NCBI RefSeq assembly: GCF_000237925.1
Contig: NC_031500.1
Coordinates: 8,424,698-8,488,697, forward strand
Source of the DNA: Schistosoma mansoni
Lineage: Eukaryota; Platyhelminthes; Trematoda; Strigeidida; Schistosomatidae
Direction of reading: 5' to 3'
Length of the DNA stretch: 64,000 nucleotides
Shown here: positions 21,696 through 34,460 of the stretch, piece after piece
How the letters are laid out: the number at the start of each line of letters is the position of its first letter
Position numbering within the stretch: the first letter of the stretch is position 1
The notes under the pieces: model-generated
What the model saw: the letters and a program-made list of their open reading frames with translations, nothing else
Databases searched by the model: none
What the model was told of the DNA's origin: nothing
Program-made: the position numbers and the translations under genes

Positions 21696-24600
21696 TCAGT
21701 ATAATTGAACAGATGCAAATAGTTTGCTACTTAATGACTGAACATCGGGATTAGTATCAACATTAACGTTGACAGGATCACTTTTAGCAGAAGTAGTCTG
21801 TTGTTCATATCGTATATAATTTAAAGTATTCTTAAAATGTACTGTTATGTGATCAGTGACAGGAGATGGTTCTAAACTGTTCAGTAAATTCCTAATGTCA
21901 CTAATGGTATCATTTATTCGGTCATCAGTTATCTGTAAAAAAAAACAACAGAGCATGGAGAAAATATATTTGTAAGTGAAAAGTATAAATAGAATAAAAC
22001 AATTGTAACAGGAAGATAAACAAGACTGACTGGTAATAATCAAATGAAAATAGGAACCATCTTTAATTGTGATCGTTGGTTCACTAAGTGATTCAGTGCA
22101 TTTATTGTTTAGTCAAAATATGAATTTGAGCACCATAAGTAAGCTGATCTCAGGCTCTGTCAGAAGTATGATAGCGGATATCGTTTCTCAGCTCCCTACA
22201 TACAGTGAAGGGATACTACTCGAAGTACCTAAAAATGATTCCGTGTTGGGAGTGGTCCTAAAGACTTGGAAGCGTGGCTTAAGGAAACAAATTTTTGAGG
22301 CCAGTTACAAACAGCTTGTTTTGTGAATGTTATAGGTGTGTTACCTCTTGTCCTTTTAAAAACTCATCGACGGCGACGGAAATTTGTAGAACAAGATGAT
22401 GCGTTTTATTTTCAAGGTCGGCCTTTCTTAGCCTTGGTCCCATCATAGAAAGGCTGCAGTATACTAGTTGTCTGTGGAAAACATCTTACTGTTGCGTCAG
22501 GTGTACAACTTTAGTTCAGACCGATATTCATATTACACATATTTGTTCCCTTCTGGTTTATCTGCAAATAGACCGTTTCAAAGGCATTTCGTATCTAATT
22601 TTTATTATTCCGTTGGTCAATGTGACACGATTAAGAACATATAAGATTAAACCAGTGACCTATATTTCATTGAAGTCAGATGGGTTACCATAAGTTGCTA
22701 CTTTCAGTCTTACTGCTGTACAACTGACCTGCATAGGACAGTAGGACCTAAAGGAACAAGTGTTTCAACCATCATAGCTCACGAGGGTCATCATGATATG
22801 CCACAAAAAACCCACTATGAACGAGTATGAATTTTGACAAGAAATTAACTCCTGATAATTTGAGAGCAAAGGACGAGAAATTGGAAAACAAAAATATTCT
22901 CGATCCCATTGGCATAACGGAAGCCTTGCACTCGATACTGGGTTCCTTGATAACACACTAGATAGACTGGATACTTCATCAATAAACTTAATAGATCACT
23001 AGACTATGATAGTGAATTACGTGATACGCGAATCGACACGATCATTCGACAACAGGTCGATAATCGAGTTAGGTTAAACAATAGTTTATTAATACTAAGC
23101 TACGAGCAGCCAGTCGGTAAGTGAAACCAGAGTGGAATCAATTTCACATGCATAGTAAAGCTGGATATGTCTGTCTTCGTTACTTAGTTGGTCACGGTGT
23201 ACTTTGACCAACACATTATCTATTATATTTTAATAATTAGTTGTGGAGAATCATTTGTTGAGCCTATACAAGGTATTATAGAATAAATTAGTGGTTTCTG
23301 ATAGATAATACATTTTCAAATTTACGTAGAGACTTGAAACAGTCAGGAGCGGCAGTACTAAATAAATACTATGATCGATAAGACTTATCAAAATAGATCG
23401 ACAGGTGACCATTTTTGTTCTTTAAGCGTAGAGCAATTCCAAAATAATCACACTGAAATCTTAAAATCCTTTTGTTCCTTAACATCTAGCTACAGTCCTT
23501 CCTACGTGCGTTCTTTTATGTTCGTGGATAGTTTTAAGCAAACATAAAATGTAATGGTCAAGTAAACACTGGTCGGAAAATGTATTTAATGGTTAAAGTG
23601 ACAGTTTAAGCATGGGTTAAGTAATCCATGTGATTTACTCCCGAATAGTTTACAAATAAAATATTAAATTAATATTTATCTATAGCAATAAAAAGACAAG
23701 ATAACAATGATAAAATCATACTTACTTGTTCACAACCAGATAAACGAAGATTGACGGATAGATTAAGAATATCAATAAATAATTGTGCACGAACAGCAGT
23801 ATCCATACATTCTTTGGCAAATCGAGCCGCTCGATCTAGGCATGAAATCACACCTTTTGGATCACGTAACTACAAATGAAAACACGGTAACCAATATACT
23901 GTTAATACGTAATTGGTATAATAACTCATATAAAAATAAATATGATGGCAGGGCATGAATATTGTCGATATCCGGTGGATTCATTTTGAAAATCATCTTG
24001 TTGATACTGTAAAGACTTTTATCCAACTACCTTTCTTTTTCAAAAATTGATAAATATTTTTAAATTTGACAAGTAAAGATTCACGCTTTATGAAATTGAG
24101 TGTTTTTTGCAACGTGGTTTAAGTCAAATAATGTCGATTATCAAACCAAGGATCAACTGAAAACGATATAACTCCTCTTAGTAATGTAACTATTAAGCGT
24201 ATATGCAGTCGCCAACGTTTTCATTCGATGCATAATTTCTTTATAGTGTTATCATATGTATATTCGCATGCATTTCTGCAATATTCGAGGGATTAAGATA
24301 TCACCTTGGACTGTCGAGCAGAACGAAAGTTAACAACTCAACAACAAGACAAGCTAAACTATTCCTCTGCGTCTGAGCCCTGTTTGCTACAAGATAAGAC
24401 CCAACCGGGAAAATAAATAATTCCATAACCAGACCAGGAGAACGAATCAATGATGTTTAAGGTTCTTCTAGGTGGGCAACACGAGCTGAAGCTAATAATG
24501 GGAGCTATTGGGAAGGAAATGAAAAATACAAGTTTTCAAAATTAAATTACAAAAATAAGAAGTTCACCAGATGATTTCTGGGGATCTACTATCCCCAACA

Positions 24601-27600
24601 ATTCCATGTAAACAACAAATACAACACTAAATTGAACAGTAAGCTTTACAGGTCTGATATTTTATAATAATGCGGTATGACACATCTATGAAACTTGTAT
24701 ACAAGATTAAAGTGTTAATATTCATTTAGAGTCGGCCAGCCAGCTATATTTTTTGGGAATTTCATGAGTAATTTCTGTAAATATACAGGTTACTTGTAGA
24801 ACTGACAAGACTAATCGTACATATCAATGTACTCAAATCAAGTCAAAAGTAATTAAAGATGCAATACAATAAATGTTACCTCACAACTAAACAGAATATA
24901 GTAATTATTGGAATCGAAATAAAATGTGATTGGAATTATTCAAGTGTTGTTAAAAGATTTGCGAGCGGCCATCACTTACTGGTCGCTCATACCGAAACTA
25001 TAACTGGGTTATTAATTGTGATCTTCGTAATTTGATAAAGTAACTGCAGAGCCCAATGGACAACTGCTCGATGCTGGTTATGAACAGGCTTATTGATAGT
25101 AACTCTTGGTGCACTAGCTCTCAAAATTAAAAGTCTTACTATCGGCTACGGAAACCAGTGGGGTTAGGCGAGATTTCTTCCGGCCAACTTTCTGAAGACT
25201 CTTCCTATTGTGAGAAGATAGATGCACATTATCTAAAGGAAAAACCCTAGTGCAGTTAGGAGTGCGAATATACCACCGCTCCTAGGTTCGCTCCTGTTGG
25301 TACTACCATTCTCTAACTGACCTGATTGCGTGTTAGGACCTTCGGCGACGGTTTTTCCAAACAATGTAACTCGATCCATGCATTATGATATCTAATCTGG
25401 ACTACCATATCAAGCTAATGGCTATGTAAGAGATTGAGACCAATCATTGAACGTTCGTGTTAATATTAATAAAATGTAAGACATAAAATACAAATAAAAA
25501 ATTAATTATTTTATCCCATTACTTTATTGTAATATTCATCTGATAATTCTTCCGTTTCAGATAATTTTGCATAAGTTGAAATTTCTGGATTATTATCTGT
25601 CACAGGGATAAGTAGACTTGGTTTAATTCCTTTCCTAATTAATGGTTTAGTTGGCCAATATAAATGTGTACTTGCACAAACTGCTCGACATTGATCATGT
25701 TTACGTAGTAGACGTGCTGCAGCTCGTGTACATTGAGTACGTAATGTAGATTGATTATCACCAGTGAGACAATTAATTTGATATAAGGTACTAGTAATTA
25801 ATGCAATTGCTTCAACTTGTGCATGAGAATCTGAAACAGCTTCTTCGTAAAGTGTAAGCGCCTAAAAATTAAATACAGAAGAACAATAGAAAAAGAGATT
25901 GGACAAAGAATTGAATTTGATTGAAAAGTGACTGGCATTCATTATGATTAATTTGTATAAATGTGGAAGGTAAGTAAAATTATTATTCACTAGTGAACAA
26001 AATGATTTTTATGGATATCATATACAAAAAATGTTAACAGTTGAATTCACGAGTCAATCAAAGCTAAACCACCATTGAAAACCTGAAAGTACTGGATGGC
26101 CGCTTTGTCCTAGTATGGTACTCCTCAGTAGTGCAGATCCAGGAATCTCAGTCTAAACTGAGATTTTATATATATATAGTTTGAACCCATGATCTACTGC
26201 TTGAAAGTTGATTATCTGAAGTATTAAATATGTATTCAACAGAATCTGTCAGTCATAACAGAGGTGGACACCTAGAATAATTATAAATGTGTTTAAATTC
26301 CCACATTACATCAACCGAGTGAAATGTGAGAGTTGTAAAAGTAATAACAGAATCAATAGTTGTAGAAAAGTTTAGACATATGCAAAATGATTTGAGAAGA
26401 GTGGATTTGCGCTATTGTAATCGATTCCGAGATGTCACCCAGCAACTCCAACCACTGATTATGATAATCATGCGGAATCAAACCAAGTAGTCTGTACATA
26501 ACTCTGCATGGGGCCCAGTCAACAAGTATCATTTCATAAAACATTAACTTCTGTATAATTTAGAAAGAAGGTCTACCAACTTGTTTAGTGTTTTATCTTT
26601 TAATGAAATAACCATAAACTAAGTAGCTACATGTTTCAAATATTAATAGAAAACATACACGGACTTAGGAATAGGACAGTAAGTTGAGCTATCTCTATAT
26701 AGAAACCATTTGATGGTAAAGATCTAAATGGAATTGAAATTCTAGTAGTGATTTGATTTCCTAGTTAAGATAGTCAACATACAACCAGAAACTAGAGAAT
26801 AAATGGATTGTGACTAGCAGTGCAATTAAGAATGCATGGTTCGTCCAACTTTAGACTCGTCAGCCGGGTATACCTGTATCCCACTGTTGATATCCAGACT
26901 GAAGCTCAAAACCAGTATGCTCTATTTACAACATTAACACGTTATCCACTGAGCTACTGAGTCTAGATAGCTACTAATTTGTTCAAACCCTTACTAAAAA
27001 TTATATATATAGCCTGAAAGTCATACCCATGTGAATCTCATCTTGTCTACTGACAGTTAAAGAACTAGAGAGTATTATCATCATTAGACTGATTTATAGA
27101 TACAGATTCTTGCCTATACCTAACTGCTTAACAAGTTTCATTTATTGGAACCATATGACAGTGAAACTGTGGGGAAAACACAGCGTACACACATACAAAA
27201 AAACAATACTCACTTGTGAAATAAACTCATATATCATGGATTCTTGATTGGTAAATTGTATTTTATCAATCACCAGTGCTGAGTACAAAAACAATCGTAA
27301 GGCTGATTCAGATGCATCCGCTGCTACTAAACATGTACAACAACGGTGACAAAATCTCACTACATTTGTAACACTCTCTTCCCAATTGGAATTTTGATTA
27401 CGTAATTCATAATATGTTTGTATTAATTGAAGACTCTAACAAACAAAATACATTCAAATAATAAAACTAGCATTAATGAAAATTTTATTAAAATAGAAAT
27501 TTCTGATGGTGGTTACAGAAGAAAGAAATGATGAATGATCATTGGTTGTTGTCTAGTGAAGTTTACTTATGTCATTTATGATGCTGACAACTTACAGTTG

Positions 27601-30256
27601 TACACAACTTTTGACCAAATATTTTGTGTAGATAACTAGGTTGAGGTGTGCTGCGTTATATACCAGATAGTTGTAAATAATTCCAGACTCTTAAACTGGA
27701 ATCTTTAGTGAAAATAATAGTACTTATGCCCTAAATGAAGGGAAAAATATTCAACACACTTATGGAACGTTGAAAATATTGTGGATAACCTGAACAGGCA
27801 AACAAAAGCTTTAATGTTTAATTGTGTTCATATACTTAGCCAGTTAGCCTAATGGTTCTATCTTTCAGAATTTATTTATTTAGTATTTACGAATATGTCC
27901 TGTAGTCAAAACACCAATCCGACAACCTCAATACTTTCAGTACTGTATCATACCAATTTAATTCCGCCTGTTGCCCCTCTGGGGGCTACTGCCAGTCCCG
28001 ATCCCGGATAAAGGAGGAGGGTTGGGCATAGGGTTAGCGACCCCGTCTCGTAGAAAACTAACTCGCTAAAAAAATGCTAACCAGAAAAAATAAAAATCAT
28101 ACCGATTCGACCGGCATAACGAATAAGATTAATCAAAAATGACCGTTATTAAAATCGAAAAAATTAATAGATTGCATAATATATAAACTGTTAATACAAA
28201 AGCTCTTTTACTTAACGCAAGAAAACACTTTATGAAGACGAACTGAAAAACACAATCGCAACAAATTTCCAACTAGTCCTTAGACAATCAGAAAACAGCT
28301 TCTATAAATGGATAGTTTATGGAAAAAATAAGCAGTAAATAGGCTTTACACAATTAATAAGTTTATTGTCTACAGGCTAACCTGCCTGTAAATTTAAAAA
28401 GAAACAATAAAATATAAACTCGTCCTAATGGATACAGTTTGTCTATATTCTAAAACTCCTCAAAAGGAATCAAACAGATTTTTAAGAGTTTGAGTATTGT
28501 ACCAAGTTACGGTTAAATATTTGGGGTTGGAGGTTTTAATCATGAACTGATATCAGACAATAAAGTAACAATACTTTGTTGATAGATAGATGAATGAATT
28601 TCACTTAGAAATATATGAGGTCGTATGTGATTCGTTAGTCCATAAAATGTAGTACCACCACCACCGAGTATAGGTTTGTTTCGGAATCAAGGGTTTACGG
28701 TTAAGATTTAAGAATGAGGTCGATCTGCCTATATCCAATTGAAAGAAATAAAATTAGGCATTTGATACGTCTGACATAAACATTTTTACTCCATAGTGGC
28801 AAAAAGCAACTTTTCGCTATCATTTTAAAACTTTTGAGCAATACACAAAAGTATTTTTACTGCTCGTCAAACATGGTATTTGAATTTAGTGCAAAAACCT
28901 AAAAGTCATGTAGTTGATTCTGATTGGCTCGTTGCTAGAGTATACTTTTACCGAACACTCTTAGTCAGACTAGTTGTATAGCAGATTTTTAGATAAATAC
29001 ATAAACATACCAATATCCTTTTATAACCTAATATTAACATCCCCAGCAAGCATACTCTCATGTTCATCAAAAATGTTTACTCCACACTTCTGTTTCGATT
29101 AGTTCGTCATTCTGAATTCTTCTGATTAACTTCGGATACGTAGGAAAATATTTTGTTAGTTTTAGATGTTAGAAATAGTCCAGTATCTTTACTATTATAA
29201 CTGAAACCTTCAAAATGTTCAACGCGGTGTTTAACATATGCTAACATAAAACAAACTATTTCCCAGTTTGATTCAACAGTAGAAAGCAGAGTAATTAACC
29301 GTGTCTATCTCTTGTTTTAAGAGGGACAGAGTTCGTTTGTTTCGAACATAAACAAATTCAAATCAGTCAGTCAGTTACAAAGTAGAACTTCGTACGTACG
29401 TACATCAGTTCGGGTTGCCATACCACATTAGCACAGAGATGCAGTTGCCGATTCAAATCCCATAGTGGTAGAAGTAATAAGAGTATAAGCATTATGTGAA
29501 AGATTAGGGTTTGAATTTTTTCATCAAGTGATAACAATGATGATAACATTAATAATAGTCATAATTTAAAGAAAAATTACATAAACGTGAACATGAACCG
29601 AAAAAATTTTAGGAATCAAAACGAAAACTCATTCTTACGTTTGTATACATCTTACCTGAAATACAAGTGCAGGAAAATTGAAACGAACAATTGCATGTCC
29701 AGCTTGTTCTAAACGTAATTGAGCTTTTGTAAACAATTTGAAACATATATCTGGATCTAGACTTTTAGGACTTGGTCCTAGAATATGCAGCATACCAGCT
29801 ATTAAACTTTGTGCATCAATGAATTCATTTGGATCTTCACATGAATTAGGATCCGTTGTTAACAATCCATCAATTAATTCAAATAAATTATCTAGATCTG
29901 CTTCAGTAGTTAAACGTGATGAAAAATGAGCACATGATGATGAACCTTTATTTGCATCATATTTGCTAATACTTTGAGTAAATTGTAACATTTGACGCTG
30001 ACGTTGATCACGTTCTAAAGCAGCATTTAATAGATCATAAGCTAATCGACATTTGGTAGTTTTTGGATCTAATAATGAAACTAAACGTCGAAATCCGGAC
30101 ATTCCTAGCACTGTGCGTAAATCACTAAGTGATGTTACAGGAGCACTTATACGATGAACACCACTCATTGATTGGGGAAATGAACCATCTAATGGTAGAT
30201 ACAGGAGGCGAAGTAAATCACGTGATAATGAAGATCCTGGAGGTATTCTGTAAATA

Positions 30257-30301
<45 letters not shown>

Positions 30302-33300
30302 TTAGATTATCGTTTCTGAATTAATATTATTAGTAATACAGTTTTCAAAAGCGGAAAAACCTAGGACAATTTTGGTTGAAAAACATTTGGATACATCCTA
30401 GTACATTAGATTTTAGCACTCATGGAGACACTCAATATGAAGGGATATAAATCAACACTACTGTGTTAAATAATACAGTTACGGTTCAGAAGGTTTTCGA
30501 CAATTCATTTTTAATCAGAGCTACGAACTGGATGTCTTCATAATACAAGCATGTAAACATTCCAATCCTATAGGAAGAAAGTATCTGCCTTGACAATTTC
30601 ATTCTATGATATTGGCTATCGATTATCTCCAACCATTTGACAGAAACAAAAGCTATCGATGACTGACTAATAAAATCATGTTTTTATCAGAGCTGTCATA
30701 AATGACATGAAACGTAAACATTACTGAACAACATTCGAATTAAATAATTACGAATACACATAATTAATTATAAAGCACGATTCTGATCAAACCTCTTCTA
30801 TATAAAGTATTAACTGTTTGACCTTATCATGTTTAATATGTTTTAAAACTCATGGTTCCGCGTAACTGTCGTTATGTCCTTGAAATGAACCAACTAATCA
30901 TTACCATCTTATTAAAAAACAATGGAAAATGAAATTTTTTGATCAGTCACTTGTATAAATTTGTTACTGGTGAAAGTAGTATTTCACTGATGTTTCATTG
31001 ATAACATAGCAAACACTAAATCCCTCCCCATGGAAATAACAAGCAGAGAATTGTGGTTAATGGAACTGGACAAACTCGGCTTTAAATCACTCGTCACAGT
31101 ACTAATTACAACTGAAGATGAATCTTGACTCACAAAGCTAATATTAATTGTAATGGCAAAATCATGCGACGATAGTGAGTGATCAACTTGATAGTAAATG
31201 TTTATATTATTGATATCAAGAGTTTGAAATACTCTGTTCTTAATATTTCTGACTGACTTTCGATAAGTGTTTGTCGGTAAATGTTCATTTTGTGGCCACC
31301 TGGATCAGTGTATAATTTTTTTAGGTACTTGAAGCGAAAGGTACAGAGTCCGAGTACCAGAGTGTACATCAACACTTGGATGCATTTACATCAAGCTTTC
31401 GAGTTCCGATAACGTCTAAACACGCGCTCTGGATTTTACAGCTAGTTATAATCCATCTATTCTACTAATAATATGTTTTTAAAATGAAAATAGTTCATAC
31501 ATAAATCAAAGCAAATTTCTCGATAGAATTCCTATAGAAGTTAAAATCTGATATATGTATAAGTAGTTGTTAATGATCATCATTATATCTTTTCAAATCA
31601 ATACGTTCAAATATTCAACTATAGCTCTGGCGCGAGACTGGTAGGTGCTGGGTTCGAATCTTGCGAGGCGGGATCGTGGATGCGCACTGCTGAGGAGTCC
31701 CACAATAGAACGAAACGGCCGTCCAGTGCTTCCAGGTTTTCTACGGTGGTCTAGCTTCAATCGACTCATGATTTCAACTATATATAGCTTAAATAGTCTA
31801 AAAGCATTGTTGATTACTTTCAATTAGGAAAAAACAACTGTTTCTCTGTTTTTTTCAACTTACAGAACTAGACCAACATGATTCAATGCATCTGCTGTAG
31901 CGTTTAAACAAATATCAATTAAGGAAGAACAATTATTTGGATGAATTATCATAGCTAAATAAACTAAAACTGAATAGAATGCTGGAATATCTTCTAATGG
32001 TAAACCATTCATTAATGCTACAGTTTGTATTGTAGGACGAGTTTTCATATTATTATTAGATGATGATAATTGTAAATTATTTAATGTTAATTCACATAAT
32101 GTTAAACGTGCATGAATAATTTGATTCACTTCATAGAAGAATAATGAGAAAAGATCAGTTGTTGTGGTGGTTGTTTTTGTTGACAATGCAGCAGACATAG
32201 AAGTTTGGTCAATATTAGTAGAAGTAGTATAACTCGATGGTATTGTTACATTCATTTCATTCTTTATTATTTTCTCTTGATTTTGATCAGAATTTTTTAA
32301 TTGAACATCAGAAACTGTTGATGAAGATATGTCTTCTTCATTATGTAGAGAAGAATGATTGCCGTTATTATTATTATCATCATTACCGTTGATATTATTA
32401 CAAGAAGTTTTTGCTTTAATTGGTGAGTAGTTATTGCATGATACTTCAATTTTTAATTCACGTCCAGCTTCTAATTCATTAGCTACATGTTTGGACAAAC
32501 TAATAGTAAGTAAGTAAGAAACAAAATAACAAAACTAATTAAGTGAAATGTATAACAAATCAATGTAAGTGAATGGTATAAGTTAGTGTAACTCAGTATA
32601 GTATTTATTATATGATTTGAGTCATACCTACTTTATAGAAGCTAGAAGTAATAATACTTTGATGTCTGCTAAAATTAAGCTACTCGCATGTGATTGGAAA
32701 TGCCTACAAAAAATGACTTTCATATGCTGCGATCGTCAGATTAGGAGTGTTTAAGTTAGACGGTAAATCAGTTTATTAGGTAGTTGGGACATGTGTTACG
32801 TTTGTCCAACCATTTTTAACCTTGACGCACAATGTTCGCTAATGTACGAGCGGGTTAAAATAAAGTTAGCTGCAGCCAAATCAAGACACGAAGCCAATCC
32901 ATGAAGTCATTGATAGTTGGGCTTAGAGGTATTGGTAGGTTCAGACTAAATGGCTGTGATCTGTACGATTATCGTAACCAGTTGGAAACTTAGGGTGACA
33001 GGAGCAAGAATCGGTCACGACAGCCCAGATGTATTAAATCTTCGTCTTCTTTTCAATCAATGGTTTCAAAAGTATCGTTTTCAATTCCAAGAATTCCCGC
33101 TCTCTTCTCAAATCATTTCTACTGACACTGCCACTGTCAATAATTATGCTACCTTGACATTTTCGCTGATAATCACATTTTTCTGTGGTGATATAGTGCG
33201 ACAACTTGATAACACGTTCACAAATTTGACAGGTTCTAAATTACATTCGACTGGCTGAAGCCAAGTTAGGTAATCAGGGTTTCAAAGACTATATTATTGG

Positions 33301-34381
33301 ATCACATATTAACAAGCTTAAATGGTCATTAGAACTTTCATATCAGTATTGCTTGAAATTAGCTGATCAAACTTTGCGATATGGCTAGGTATTGAACTTC
33401 AAAGTATTAAACAATTTACGGAGTTGACAGGAAGCTGTATTATGCCTCCTGTATGAAAATAATCTGCACTGTTTAATTCTTGACGTAACCAGCTATGCGA
33501 AAGGATATGACTAAGAAATAGGTAAGAAGCTTTAAGGCCGAAATCGAACCAAATTGTAGACAACTTGCGAGTATATGTGTGCATCTTTACTGACCCAGAG
33601 AAATTTAAGGCCGTAAAATTGTTCAGACAAATAACTTATAACACCATACACACTCTTGTATTTCTAACCTACCATGTAGCCTTGAGGCAGCGTGTGGTCT
33701 ATCTGCAATCGTCCGGCCTACCATGTTTTTCCTTGTCCAATGCTCTTAGATTTATACACTTAACTCGACGTAACGCAGATGAGAACATAAACAAGTTGGA
33801 CAGAAGCCGAAAACATGCAGAAGCAAACAACACGACGTTTTACATATAAATTACACAAAAGGCCACTAGAACTCAAAGTCTAAAGAAAATGTTGTTGTGT
33901 TTAAAAGCGAAGCTTATGGTAATAAAAAGGTCACCGATGATATAAATGATAGTAAGTGGATTTTCATTTTGATTTTAGTAAAGCATAATGCTTACCGATC
34001 GATAAGACTGCAAACAATCGGCTTCAGTTTGACACCAACTTGTAAATGATTACAAGTACGCAACAACAGAGGTAAGGTAGCCAAATGAAACTCATCAGGA
34101 AAAACCTTTTGAATGGATTAAAATTGAAGAAAAATACAATGACTATCCCGGTGATTAGGGAAGTGAGTGATAAAAAAAGATTAAGTGATAAACGAGTAAT
34201 TTATGGCTGGCAAACTAGAAATGTTCTCCAGAATTCTTGGTTAATGATTGTAATATACTGCATAACTACTACATAGTTCAGATGAACGACTTAATCAACA
34301 CAGCGATCAATAATTCAGTCTCACAATCCCACATATTACTACGTTTTAGCCATAAGCTCAAGACAATGAAGAAGATAACTG

Positions 34382-34460
<79 letters not shown>

